A stretch of 23,129 nt of DNA from Litorivivens sp041625495 (GTDB lineage Bacteria; Pseudomonadota; Gammaproteobacteria; Pseudomonadales; Spongiibacteraceae): the NCBI RefSeq assembly GCF_041625495.1, contig NZ_JBFJTH010000047.1, positions 1-23,129 on the forward strand, in the 5' to 3' direction. Under the pieces are notes generated by a model. The model did not search any database and was not told the origin of the DNA. It worked only from the letters and a program-made list of their open reading frames with translations. This document shows positions 5,898 to 12,938 of the stretch, in pieces (within the stretch, counting starts at the first letter, position 1; each line of letters opens with the position of its first letter). Both the position numbers and the translations under genes were made by a program.

Positions 5898-6509
5898 TTG
5901 TCGTCACTGCTGGAAGTCAGAGGCCTGACCTTTTCTCGTGATCACCGGGTACTGGCCGAAAATCTTGATTTTGATGTTCGCGCAGGCAGCGCGATTCGAC
6001 TTGAGGGGCCCAACGGTGCCGGCAAGACAACACTGCTGCGTATCGTCGCAGGGCTCTATTCGGCCTATGAGGGCGAGATTTTCTACGAAGGCCAGCGATC
6101 TTTGTCGGCGCTGCGGCGCCATAGTCACTTTCTGGGGCATGCCCCTGCGCTGAAAGGCAGTTTGAGTGCCCACGAGAACCTGGATTGGCTCGCATCCTTG
6201 AAAGGTCTGGCTGCTAGCGCTGCCGATATCGAAGCTGCCCTAGAGCAGGTTGGCCTAGGCGGCTATGAGCATATCCAGTGTCGGCAGATGTCGGCCGGTC
6301 AGCAGCGTAGGGTGGCACTGGCGCGGTTATTCCTTATCCCCGCCAAGTTCTGGTTGCTGGACGAACCGTTCACGGCGCTGGATAAACAGACTGTTGCCGC
6401 GCTGGAGGGCTGGATTGGGGACTTTGCTAAGCAGGGCGGCGCGGTGTTGCTGACGACACACCATGATCCAGCCATTCCAGCTCTGCAATCCATTGAGTTG
6501 GGGGTATAG
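5898..6509 (+). CDS. ccmA: CcmA, heme-exporter ATP-binding subunit
   Basis: This is the ATPase of the CcmABCD complex, which releases heme-loaded CcmE during cytochrome c maturation on the cytoplasmic side of the inner membrane. Of its 203 residues (E. coli has about 207), GPNGAGKT (37-44) is Walker A, MSAGQQRRVALARL (131-144) the ABC signature, FWLLDEP (151-157) Walker B, and TTHH (186-189) the switch-His region. The start is TTG 5898, chosen because GAGGAG (5883-5888) lies 9 bases upstream and because the protein then begins in register with the family. It opens the ccm operon, and ccmB follows after 2 bases. The rare TTG start may hold its level down relative to the membrane partners. Confidence 0.96.
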   Translation: MSSLLEVRGLTFSRDHRVLAENLDFDVRAGSAIRLEGPNGAGKTTLLRIVAGLYSAYEGEIFYEGQRSLSALRRHSHFLGHAPALKGSLSAHENLDWLASLKGLAASAADIEAALEQVGLGGYEHIQCRQMSAGQQRRVALARLFLIPAKFWLLDEPFTALDKQTVAALEGWIGDFAKQGGAVLLTTHHDPAIPALQSIELGV

Positions 6510-6511
6510 GT

Positions 6512-7198
6512 GTGAAGACACTGGGCCCCATTGAACTTGCATTGCGCCTGTTGCGACGTGAATTGACGGTGAGTCTGCGGCGTCGTACCGAGCTGGCAAA
6601 TCCACTGTTTTTCTTTCTAATTGTCTGCACGCTGTTTCCGCTGGGGCTCGGGCCGTCACCGCAGATACTGGCCGAGTTGGCGCCGGGTATTCTGTGGATT
6701 GTTGCCCTGTTATCCGTGCTCATGGCCAGCGACGCACTGTTCAAAGGGGATTTTGACGACGGCACGCTGGAGCAGATCCTGCTAAGCCCAGTGCCGCTCT
6801 ATACCACGGTGCTCATGAAAACGTTGGCCCACTGGCTGCTTACCGGCGTGCCGCTGACCTTGTTGTCGCCGCTGCTGGCTTTGATGCTGCAGATGCCCAG
6901 TGAGGGTCTGGGCGCACTGTTGCTGAGTCTTGGCTGTGGCAGCTTGATGCTGAGCTTTATTGCCGCCATCGGTGCGGCGCTGACGGTGGGGCTAAAGCGC
7001 GGCGGGGTGTTGTTGTCACTGCTGGTGCTGCCGCTGTTTGTTCCGGTGTTGATTTTCGGCAGTGCTGCCGTGCAGCGCGCCGTTGCGGGGATGGATGCCT
7101 CGTCACCGCTGGCACTGCTTGCGGCGCTGGCGCTGTTTTTCCTGGCATTGGCGCCTTTTGCCATTGGTGGGGCCTTGCGAGTAAGTCTCGACCAATGA
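6512..7198 (+). CDS. ccmB: CcmB, heme-exporter membrane subunit
   Basis: Membrane subunit paired with CcmA. It has 228 residues (E. coli 220), beginning at GTG 6512. After a charged N terminus (LRRELTVSLRRRTELANP, the typical CcmB opening) there are six hydrophobic spans. The conserved FDDGTLEQILLSP motif lies between spans two and three, at about 80-93. It follows ccmA by 2 bases and precedes ccmC by 44. The substrate of the CcmAB transporter is not heme itself in the current view; the pair uses ATP to free holo-CcmE from CcmCD. Family membership is secure. Confidence 0.95.
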   Translation: MKTLGPIELALRLLRRELTVSLRRRTELANPLFFFLIVCTLFPLGLGPSPQILAELAPGILWIVALLSVLMASDALFKGDFDDGTLEQILLSPVPLYTTVLMKTLAHWLLTGVPLTLLSPLLALMLQMPSEGLGALLLSLGCGSLMLSFIAAIGAALTVGLKRGGVLLSLLVLPLFVPVLIFGSAAVQRAVAGMDASSPLALLAALALFFLALAPFAIGGALRVSLDQ

Positions 7199-7204
7199 AT
7201 AAGG

Positions 7205-7210
7205 TATACT
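7205..7210 (+). promoter_or_regulatory. candidate internal -10 ahead of ccmC
   Basis: TATACT, followed by AGCGCGCC, lies in the 44-base gap between ccmB and ccmC, the only gap of that size inside the operon. No fitting -35 was seen at 16-18 bases. It may give extra transcription of ccmC to ccmI. Confidence 0.3.
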
Positions 7211-7242
7211 AGCGCGCCCTCAATTGGCGTAACTGAGAGAGT

Positions 7243-7986
7243 ATGTGGGCCTGGTTTCATAAATGGAGTTCTCCACGCTGGTTTTACCAGCTTAGTGGTC
7301 GATTGCTGCCCTGGCTGGCGGTTATCAGTGCTGTGTGTCTGCTTGTCGGCGTAGCTTGGGGCTTGCTCTATGTGCCGCCGGATTACAAGCAGGGCAATAG
7401 CTTTCGCATCATCTACATCCATGTGCCCGCCGCTGCCGTGGCGATGGCCGGTTATATGATGATGGCAATTGCCGGTGCGATCAGCCTGGTTTGGCGGATC
7501 AAGCTGGCAGATATGGTCGTGAAATGCGCCGCGCCCATTGGCGCCGCACTGACCTTTCTGGCGCTCGTAACCGGGGCCATTTGGGGTAAGCCTACCTGGG
7601 GAACCTGGTGGGTGTGGGATGCCCGCATTACGTCAGTGTTGGTGCTGTTCTTCCTCTACATTGGCATCATTGCGCTGTACGAGGCGTTCGAAAACAAAGA
7701 GGCAGCCGGGCGCGCGTGTGCCATCCTCGCGCTGGTCGGCGCTGTGAACATTCCCATTATTTACTGGTCTGTAGAGTGGTGGTACAGCCTACATCAGCCG
7801 GCCAGTATCAGTTTTACCGGTGAATCGTCTATTCATCCGTCTATGTTACGGCCGCTAATGCTCACCATTACTGGCTTTTATGCCTTTTTCGGTGTGGCGT
7901 TACTGATGTTTGTACGCAATGAAATTCTCGACCGAGAGCGCAATACCCGCTGGGTGCGTGAGCTGGTCACCGCAGCGGCGAGGTAG
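7243..7986 (+). CDS. ccmC: CcmC, heme-handling membrane protein
   Basis: CcmC delivers heme to CcmE in the periplasm. Of its 247 residues, the periplasmic tryptophan-rich heme motif is WGKPTWGTWWVWD (114-126). The two axial histidines fall at H60 (IIYIHVPAA) and H184 (YSLHQP), the same numbers as in E. coli CcmC. Six membrane spans are visible. A GAGAG ribosome-binding site precedes ATG 7243. The next gene, ccmD, starts 4 bases after its stop. All known functional residues are present, so this should be active. Confidence 0.97.
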   Translation: MWAWFHKWSSPRWFYQLSGRLLPWLAVISAVCLLVGVAWGLLYVPPDYKQGNSFRIIYIHVPAAAVAMAGYMMMAIAGAISLVWRIKLADMVVKCAAPIGAALTFLALVTGAIWGKPTWGTWWVWDARITSVLVLFFLYIGIIALYEAFENKEAAGRACAILALVGAVNIPIIYWSVEWWYSLHQPASISFTGESSIHPSMLRPLMLTITGFYAFFGVALLMFVRNEILDRERNTRWVRELVTAAAR

Positions 7987-7990
7987 GGAT

Positions 7991-8164
7991 ATGTATTTTG
8001 ACAGTGTAAGCGCCTTGCTGCAGATGGATGGTCATGGCAGCTATGTCTGGTCTGCGTACGGGATTACGGCGCTGACCCTGATTGCGCTGCTGGTTGCACC
8101 CTTGCAGCGAAAAAAACGGCAGCTGAGAGAGCTCCGTGCGCATTACCGACGGGAGCAAGCTTGA
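7991..8164 (+). CDS. ccmD: CcmD, small membrane subunit of the heme exporter
   Basis: A 57-residue protein starting at ATG 7991 with AGGGAT just upstream. Earlier in-frame ATGs at 7910 and 7919 lie inside ccmC and are not needed. It has the CcmD pattern: a short N terminus with MDGHGSYVWSAYG (residues 12-24), one membrane span (about 20-40), then a strongly basic cytoplasmic tail (KKRQLRELRAHYRRE). CcmD stays with CcmABC and is needed for release of holo-CcmE. The stop TGA shares its last base with the ATG of ccmE. Confidence 0.93.
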   Translation: MYFDSVSALLQMDGHGSYVWSAYGITALTLIALLVAPLQRKKRQLRELRAHYRREQA

Positions 8165-8598
8165 TGCATCCGCTTCGCAGGCAGCGCCTGTTTATTGTGT
8201 TGTTTATTGTGATTGCCACTGGCCTGGCGGCAGCCTTAATGGGCTACGCGCTGCGCGAGAATATCAACCTGTTCTACCCCCCGTCTGATATCGTCGCTGG
8301 CAAGGCACCGGTAGGGCGAGATATACGCGCCGGCGGTATGGTGCTAGAAGGTAGCGTCAAACGCGCTACAGACAGCTTGCAGGTAAGCTTTATCGTAACG
8401 GACTACCAGGCCAATGTGCCGGTGACCTATACCGGCATTTTGCCGGATCTCTTTAGCGAAGGAGAGGGCGTGGTGGTGTCCGGGCAGCTCGATAGCAAGG
8501 GCCTGTTCCATGCCGAGCAGGTGCTGGCAAAACACGATGAAAAGTATATGCCGCCAGAAGTCAGTGAGGCCTTGAAAAAGGCCAATCCGGAGACATGA
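8164..8598 (+). CDS. ccmE: CcmE, periplasmic heme chaperone
   Basis: CcmE binds heme covalently and hands it to the CcmF/H ligase. With 144 residues (E. coli 159), it has a basic N terminus, a signal anchor (about 8-29), and an OB-fold periplasmic domain. The heme-attachment motif is LAKHDEKYMPPEV, with His124 (covalent heme link) and Tyr128 (axial ligand). I start it at ATG 8164, which overlaps the ccmD stop by one base; a TTG directly before it (8161) would add one residue. The tail after the motif is short. It should be fully functional. Confidence 0.96.
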   Translation: MHPLRRQRLFIVLFIVIATGLAAALMGYALRENINLFYPPSDIVAGKAPVGRDIRAGGMVLEGSVKRATDSLQVSFIVTDYQANVPVTYTGILPDLFSEGEGVVVSGQLDSKGLFHAEQVLAKHDEKYMPPEVSEALKKANPET

Positions 8599-8599
8599 T

Positions 8600-10549
8600 T
8601 TGATTCCTGAAGTTGGTCACTTTGCCCTAATCCTGGCGTTTTGTGTGTCGTTGTTGCTGGCGTTGCTGCCGTCACTGGGCTACGCGACGGAAAACCGCCG
8701 CCTGTTGCTGAGCGCGAATCGTTTTTCGGTGCTGCAATTTGTATTGATTGCGGTGTCGTTTGGTTGTCTCGCTGCCGCCTTTATGGGGGACGATTTTTCG
8801 GTTCACATTGTTGCCTTGCAATCCAACAGCCAGCTGCCCATGCATTATAAATTCACCGCACTGTGGGGTGGCCACGAGGGCTCGTTGTTATTGTGGGGAC
8901 TGATTCTGGCAGGTTGGACTGCTGCGGTGGCGCTTACCGGTCAGCAGATTCCGGAAAAGGTAAAGGCCGTTGTACTGGCCACCATGGGGGCAATATCGGC
9001 AGGTTTCCTGAGTTTTATGCTGTTTACCTCCAACCCCTTCGAACGCCGCCTCATTTCCACGCCGCTTGACGGACAAGATCTTAATCCGCTGCTGCAAGAT
9101 CCGGGTATGGTGATTCACCCACCGATGCTGTATTTCGGTTATGTGGGGTTCTCTGTGGCCTTTGCCTTTGCCATTGCTGCGCTGGTGCGGGGTAAACTCG
9201 ATGCCAGCTGGGCGCGCTGGGCGCGGCCGTGGACCAACGTTGCCTGGGCTTTTCTGACCGTAGGCATCACGCTGGGCAGCTGGTGGGCCTACTATGAACT
9301 CGGTTGGGGCGGCTGGTGGTTTTGGGATCCGGTAGAAAACGCCTCTTTTATGCCGTGGTTGGTAGGTACCGCACTTGTGCATTCTCTGGCGGTGACCGAA
9401 AAGCGGGGCGCCTTCAAAAACTGGACCTTGCTACTGGCAATTTTCGCTTTTTCTCTCAGCCTGTTGGGGACCTTTCTGGTCCGCTCCGGCGTGTTGACCT
9501 CGGTACATTCCTTCGCTGCCGATCCCACCCGTGGGCTTTACATCCTTGGTTTTTTGTTCGTGGTGATTGGTGGGTCGTTAACCCTCTACGCAGTGCGAGC
9601 ACCGGAAAGTGCCTTCAAGCCAGTATTCACGGCGGTGTCACGCGAATCCCTGCTACTGGCCAATAATATTCTTTTGGTCTGTGCCGCGCTGGTGGTGTTG
9701 CTCGGAACCCTGTTTCCGCTGGTGATGGATTATTTGGGGCAGGGCAAGTATTCCGTTGGGCCGCCCTATTTCAATGCCATGTTTGTGCCGCTAGCGGGGG
9801 CGCTGGGGATACTCACCGGTCTGGGTATGTACTCGCAGTGGAAAAATACCCGCAGTTTGCTGCAGTGGATCAAGGAGCCGCTGGCGCTGGCGCTGGTTAC
9901 TGGCCTGTTGCTGCCTTTTGTCTGGGGTGAGTGGTCAGTGGCAGCGGCCTTCGGTCTTTTTCTGGGGGTGTGGCTGATTTTTGCGAGCCTGCGCAGCGTG
10001 CTGAAGCAGACCCGCAATGCCGACAGCTTTTTCACCGGCGTGCGCAAGCTTAACCGGTCTTACGTGGGGATGATTGTCGCCCATATGGGATTTGGTATGG
10101 CGGTACTGGGTGTCACGGTGGTCAGTCAGTATTCCACTGAACGCGATTTGCGCATGGCTGAAGGGGATGCGCTTGATGCTGGTGCTTATCGGGTAGAGTT
10201 TCACGGTACCTCGGATATTCAGGGGCCAAACTATGCCGGTACTCGGGGTGATATTCGACTATTCAAAGATGGTCGCCAGCTCGCCGAATTGCATCCCGAG
10301 AAGCGTCGTTACCATGCGCGTGGTGATCAGATCATGACTGAAGCAGCCATTGATGCCGGGCTGTTCCGCGATGTTTATGTGGCACTGGGTGAGCCCCTTG
10401 ATGATGGGGCCTGGGCTGTGCGGGTTCACTATAAACCGCTGGTACGTTGGATCTGGCTGGGTGGCGCCTTCGTGGCACTGGGCGCGGTGATCTCAATTCT
10501 GGACAAGCGTTACCGTTTGCAAAAACCTGCCGGTAAAGGAGTAGCCTGA
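8600..10549 (+). CDS. ccmF: CcmF, cytochrome c heme lyase
   Basis: CcmF is the large membrane subunit of the heme ligase. It reduces heme and, with CcmH/CcmI, joins it to the CxxCH motifs of apocytochromes. Of 649 residues (E. coli 647), the WWD heme-handling motif GWGGWWFWDPVENASFMPWL is at 235-254. Conserved periplasmic histidines are visible at HPPMLYFGYVG (173-183) and before RSGVLTSVHSF. About 14-15 membrane spans are apparent, with a periplasmic domain between the last two. It starts at TTG 8600, one base after the ccmE stop; the family opening MIPEVGHFALI confirms this start. ccmG follows after one base. Confidence 0.97.
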   Translation: MIPEVGHFALILAFCVSLLLALLPSLGYATENRRLLLSANRFSVLQFVLIAVSFGCLAAAFMGDDFSVHIVALQSNSQLPMHYKFTALWGGHEGSLLLWGLILAGWTAAVALTGQQIPEKVKAVVLATMGAISAGFLSFMLFTSNPFERRLISTPLDGQDLNPLLQDPGMVIHPPMLYFGYVGFSVAFAFAIAALVRGKLDASWARWARPWTNVAWAFLTVGITLGSWWAYYELGWGGWWFWDPVENASFMPWLVGTALVHSLAVTEKRGAFKNWTLLLAIFAFSLSLLGTFLVRSGVLTSVHSFAADPTRGLYILGFLFVVIGGSLTLYAVRAPESAFKPVFTAVSRESLLLANNILLVCAALVVLLGTLFPLVMDYLGQGKYSVGPPYFNAMFVPLAGALGILTGLGMYSQWKNTRSLLQWIKEPLALALVTGLLLPFVWGEWSVAAAFGLFLGVWLIFASLRSVLKQTRNADSFFTGVRKLNRSYVGMIVAHMGFGMAVLGVTVVSQYSTERDLRMAEGDALDAGAYRVEFHGTSDIQGPNYAGTRGDIRLFKDGRQLAELHPEKRRYHARGDQIMTEAAIDAGLFRDVYVALGEPLDDGAWAVRVHYKPLVRWIWLGGAFVALGAVISILDKRYRLQKPAGKGVA

Positions 10550-10550
10550 G

Positions 10551-11114
10551 ATGGGTCGATTAAAACTGTTTATTCCGTTGATACTGTTTCTGGTACTGGC
10601 CGCTTTGTTTTATGCGGTGGAAACTCGCGTCAGCGATGGCGAGTACGACCCCAAGGCACTGCCATCGGCGCTTATCGGTCAGCCCTTTCCGGCGTTTGAG
10701 TTGCCCGCGCTGTTGAGCGGTGAGCCGGTCGATGAAAGCCTGTTGAAAGGACAAATTAGCATCGTCAATGTGTGGGCCACCTGGTGCCCGACCTGTTTGT
10801 ACGAACATCCCTATCTGGTGGAGTTGGCGGAGCGCGGTGAGGTGGCTGTGTTCGCTATCAATTACAAGGACGATCCAGAAAAGGCGCGTCGCTGGCTGGC
10901 TGATAAGGGCAACCCGTTTCGGGTCAATATTGTCGATCAGACAGGTCAGCTGGGGTTGGATCTGGGTGTGACCGGCGCCCCGGAAACCTTTGTTGTAGAC
11001 CGCGCCGGTGTGGTTCATATGCGCTATCAGGGCGGTCTTGATCAGGCTGTTTGGGACCGTCACTTTGCGCCGCTGATTGCCAAACTCAAGGCCGCTGAAG
11101 GGGTGGCCAATTGA
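10551..11114 (+). CDS. ccmG: CcmG/DsbE, periplasmic thiol:disulfide oxidoreductase
   Basis: A membrane-anchored thioredoxin that reduces the cysteines of apocytochrome c (or of CcmH) before heme attachment. It has 187 residues (E. coli 185): an N-terminal anchor (about 5-22), then a thioredoxin fold with the active site WATWCPTC (Cys79, Cys82) and the cis-Pro loop GVTGAPETF. The acidic insert and the GAPET loop distinguish CcmG from general thioredoxins. It starts at ATG 10551, and its stop overlaps the ccmH start by one base. Confidence 0.96.
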   Translation: MGRLKLFIPLILFLVLAALFYAVETRVSDGEYDPKALPSALIGQPFPAFELPALLSGEPVDESLLKGQISIVNVWATWCPTCLYEHPYLVELAERGEVAVFAINYKDDPEKARRWLADKGNPFRVNIVDQTGQLGLDLGVTGAPETFVVDRAGVVHMRYQGGLDQAVWDRHFAPLIAKLKAAEGVAN

Positions 11115-11569
11115 TGCGCCTGATACTCGCCTTGATCTGTCTGGCGCTTTCGTTAACGGCGGTGGCGGTGGTAGAAACCTATGACTTTGTCTCCGACGCA
11201 GAGCGCAAGCGTTATAACGCGCTGATTGACGAATTGCGTTGCCCCAAATGCCAGAATCAGAATCTAGCGGGTTCGGATGCTCCCATCGCGCAGGATTTGC
11301 GGCGCGAGGTGTATCGTATGATTAAAGCCGGCGATAGTGACCAGGAAATTCTAACCTTTATGCATAACCGCTACGGCGACTTTGTTCTATATCGCCCGCG
11401 CGTCACGTTGGAAACCCTGGCTTTGTGGCTGGGGCCGGCGGTGCTGGTACTGGTGGGCGGTGGTGTGTGGTGGCGATTGTCGCGCGCACCGCGTCAGGCG
11501 GCGAACGCTGCCTTGAGTCAGGCGGAGGAAGCGCGCTTGCGCGCTATGCTGGAGCGCAACGATGACTGA
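11114..11569 (+). CDS. ccmH: CcmH, cytochrome c maturation thiol protein
   Basis: The short form of CcmH, 151 residues, as in Pseudomonas where the TPR part is a separate protein (CcmI); E. coli has both fused. A signal peptide (1-19) is followed by a helical domain with the redox motif LRCPKCQNQNLAGSDAP (Cys43, Cys46), a membrane span (about 103-120) and a short cytoplasmic tail. It holds apocytochrome for heme ligation by CcmF. ATG 11114 overlaps the ccmG stop by one base; TTG at 11111 is a less likely start. ccmI overlaps its end by 8 bases. Confidence 0.96.
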   Translation: MRLILALICLALSLTAVAVVETYDFVSDAERKRYNALIDELRCPKCQNQNLAGSDAPIAQDLRREVYRMIKAGDSDQEILTFMHNRYGDFVLYRPRVTLETLALWLGPAVLVLVGGGVWWRLSRAPRQAANAALSQAEEARLRAMLERNDD

Positions 11570-12761
11570 GTTGTTTGTCACGCTGGCACTCGCGCTTGTC
11601 ATCTTTGGTGGTGCTATTGTCTGGAGTTTGCGGGCCCGCTCTGCGGGAGTTGCCGCAGGTGCCGCAAATGCAGCGGTGTTTAAGCAACGCCTGGAAGAAT
11701 TGAAGGCCGAGCGTGAGCGCGGTGATCTGGACGATGAAGCCCTGAGCCAGCTGGAGGCTGAATTGCAGCGTCAGCTGCTGGCGGAAACGGTGACGGAGGA
11801 TTCCGCAGCGCGACAAGAGCGTTTGCCGGCCTGGTTGTTGCCGTTGTTGCTGGTTCTGTCCGTTGGCGCAAGTGCAATGCTTTACCGCTCGTTGGGTGCA
11901 TGGCCTGAAATGGCGGTAAACGAATTGCAGGCCGAGCTGGCGGGAAAACGGCGCTTCTCGCCGGAAGATATTCGCGCGCTGTCACAGGCAATTGAAACCA
12001 GTTTGCAGTTTCGGTCAGAAAATCCCGAGTTGCGGTTCTGGCATGCGCAGCTGGCCATCGAGCAGGGGAACTATAGCGCTGCGGTGGCGAGTTATCGCGA
12101 GCTTCTGGCAGGTGAACCACGCAATGCAATGCTGATGGCTCAGCTTGCCCAAGCGCTTTTTCTGCGCGATGGCCGCAAACTCGATGGCGAAGCGCGGGCC
12201 CTGATGGAACAGGCGATAGCACTCGATCCGGCTCAAACGACCGCGCTGGGAATGCTGGGAATGGATGCCTTCGAACGTGGCGATTATGCGCAGGCGGTAC
12301 AGCGCTGGACCGCGCTGCTATCGAGTTTGTCGCCCCAATCACCGCAGTCACAGGTGATTGGCGAAGCCCTGGCACGGGCCAAACAGTTGGCATTGGAGAA
12401 CGGCACCCTCGGCGGTATTGTGGTTTCAGTCGATAGGGCCGATTCGGTGTCACTGCCGGACCAGGGGGTGCTGTATGTCTTTGCCAAGGCTGCCGATGGC
12501 CCGGGTTTTCCGTTAGCAGTTGTGCGCAAGCCGCAGTCGGGCGACATTTCCTGGCCGCAGCAGTTCGTGTTGACCCCCGCTGACGCCATGCGCGCAGATA
12601 TGACCCTCGATAAATTTGAAGATGTTAAGCTGACGGCCCGCTTTTCACGTGGCGGCTCCGTGGCACCGACGGCTGGTGATGTGGAAGGCCATTCGGCACA
12701 GCTGCGCTGGCGTAGCTTGGAGGGCCCTGTCTCTCTGGTGCTGGACAGTCTCGTCGAATGA
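11562..12761 (+). CDS. ccmI: CcmI, TPR apocytochrome c chaperone
   Basis: CcmI captures apocytochrome c in the periplasm and presents it to CcmF/CcmH. It has 399 residues: a membrane span at 4-22, a cytoplasmic helical loop (36-85, rich in E, R and L, coiled-coil-like), a second span at 89-108, then periplasmic TPR-type helices at about 150-275 and a C-terminal beta-rich domain (about 280-399). That is the full CcmI plan. It starts within the last codons of ccmH and is the last gene of the ccm operon. About 180 bases separate it from smc, and I saw no convincing + strand terminator there. Confidence 0.93.
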   Translation: MTELFVTLALALVIFGGAIVWSLRARSAGVAAGAANAAVFKQRLEELKAERERGDLDDEALSQLEAELQRQLLAETVTEDSAARQERLPAWLLPLLLVLSVGASAMLYRSLGAWPEMAVNELQAELAGKRRFSPEDIRALSQAIETSLQFRSENPELRFWHAQLAIEQGNYSAAVASYRELLAGEPRNAMLMAQLAQALFLRDGRKLDGEARALMEQAIALDPAQTTALGMLGMDAFERGDYAQAVQRWTALLSSLSPQSPQSQVIGEALARAKQLALENGTLGGIVVSVDRADSVSLPDQGVLYVFAKAADGPGFPLAVVRKPQSGDISWPQQFVLTPADAMRADMTLDKFEDVKLTARFSRGGSVAPTAGDVEGHSAQLRWRSLEGPVSLVLDSLVE

Positions 12762-12913
12762 GTGTTAGCAAAGGACATATTCCATAAAAAAATCCCCACC
12801 CGGCGTGGAGTGCGCCGCCAATAGCCGGTAAACTACAGGCAAAGTTGGCAGTGCACGCCCGAGCTGTTTCCGACTGCCACAGATATTCTGAATCTAGAAT
12901 AAAATCAACCTGT

Positions 12914-12919
12914 TATAGT
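12914..12919 (+). promoter_or_regulatory. candidate -10 of the smc promoter
   Basis: TATAGT lies 20 bases before the smc start codon. No good -35 was seen at normal spacing. An imperfect dyad (ATTCT, 6 bases, AGAAT, 12885-12900) sits just upstream and might be an operator, or chance in an AT-rich stretch. Confidence 0.3.
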
Positions 12920-12938
12920 ATTTTCGGTACTCATTTTC

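Noticed and set aside
6427..7422. Long minus-strand open frames opposite ccmB and the start of ccmC
   Set aside because: Their translations are Ser/Pro/Ala-rich with no recognisable motifs. They are shadows of GC-rich membrane-protein genes whose + strand products match CcmB and CcmC.
12786..12810. A minus-strand terminator-like hairpin with a T run after ccmI
   Set aside because: The stem pairs well only on the minus strand (one C-A mismatch on plus), and no minus-strand gene ends there. It does not serve as the ccm terminator.
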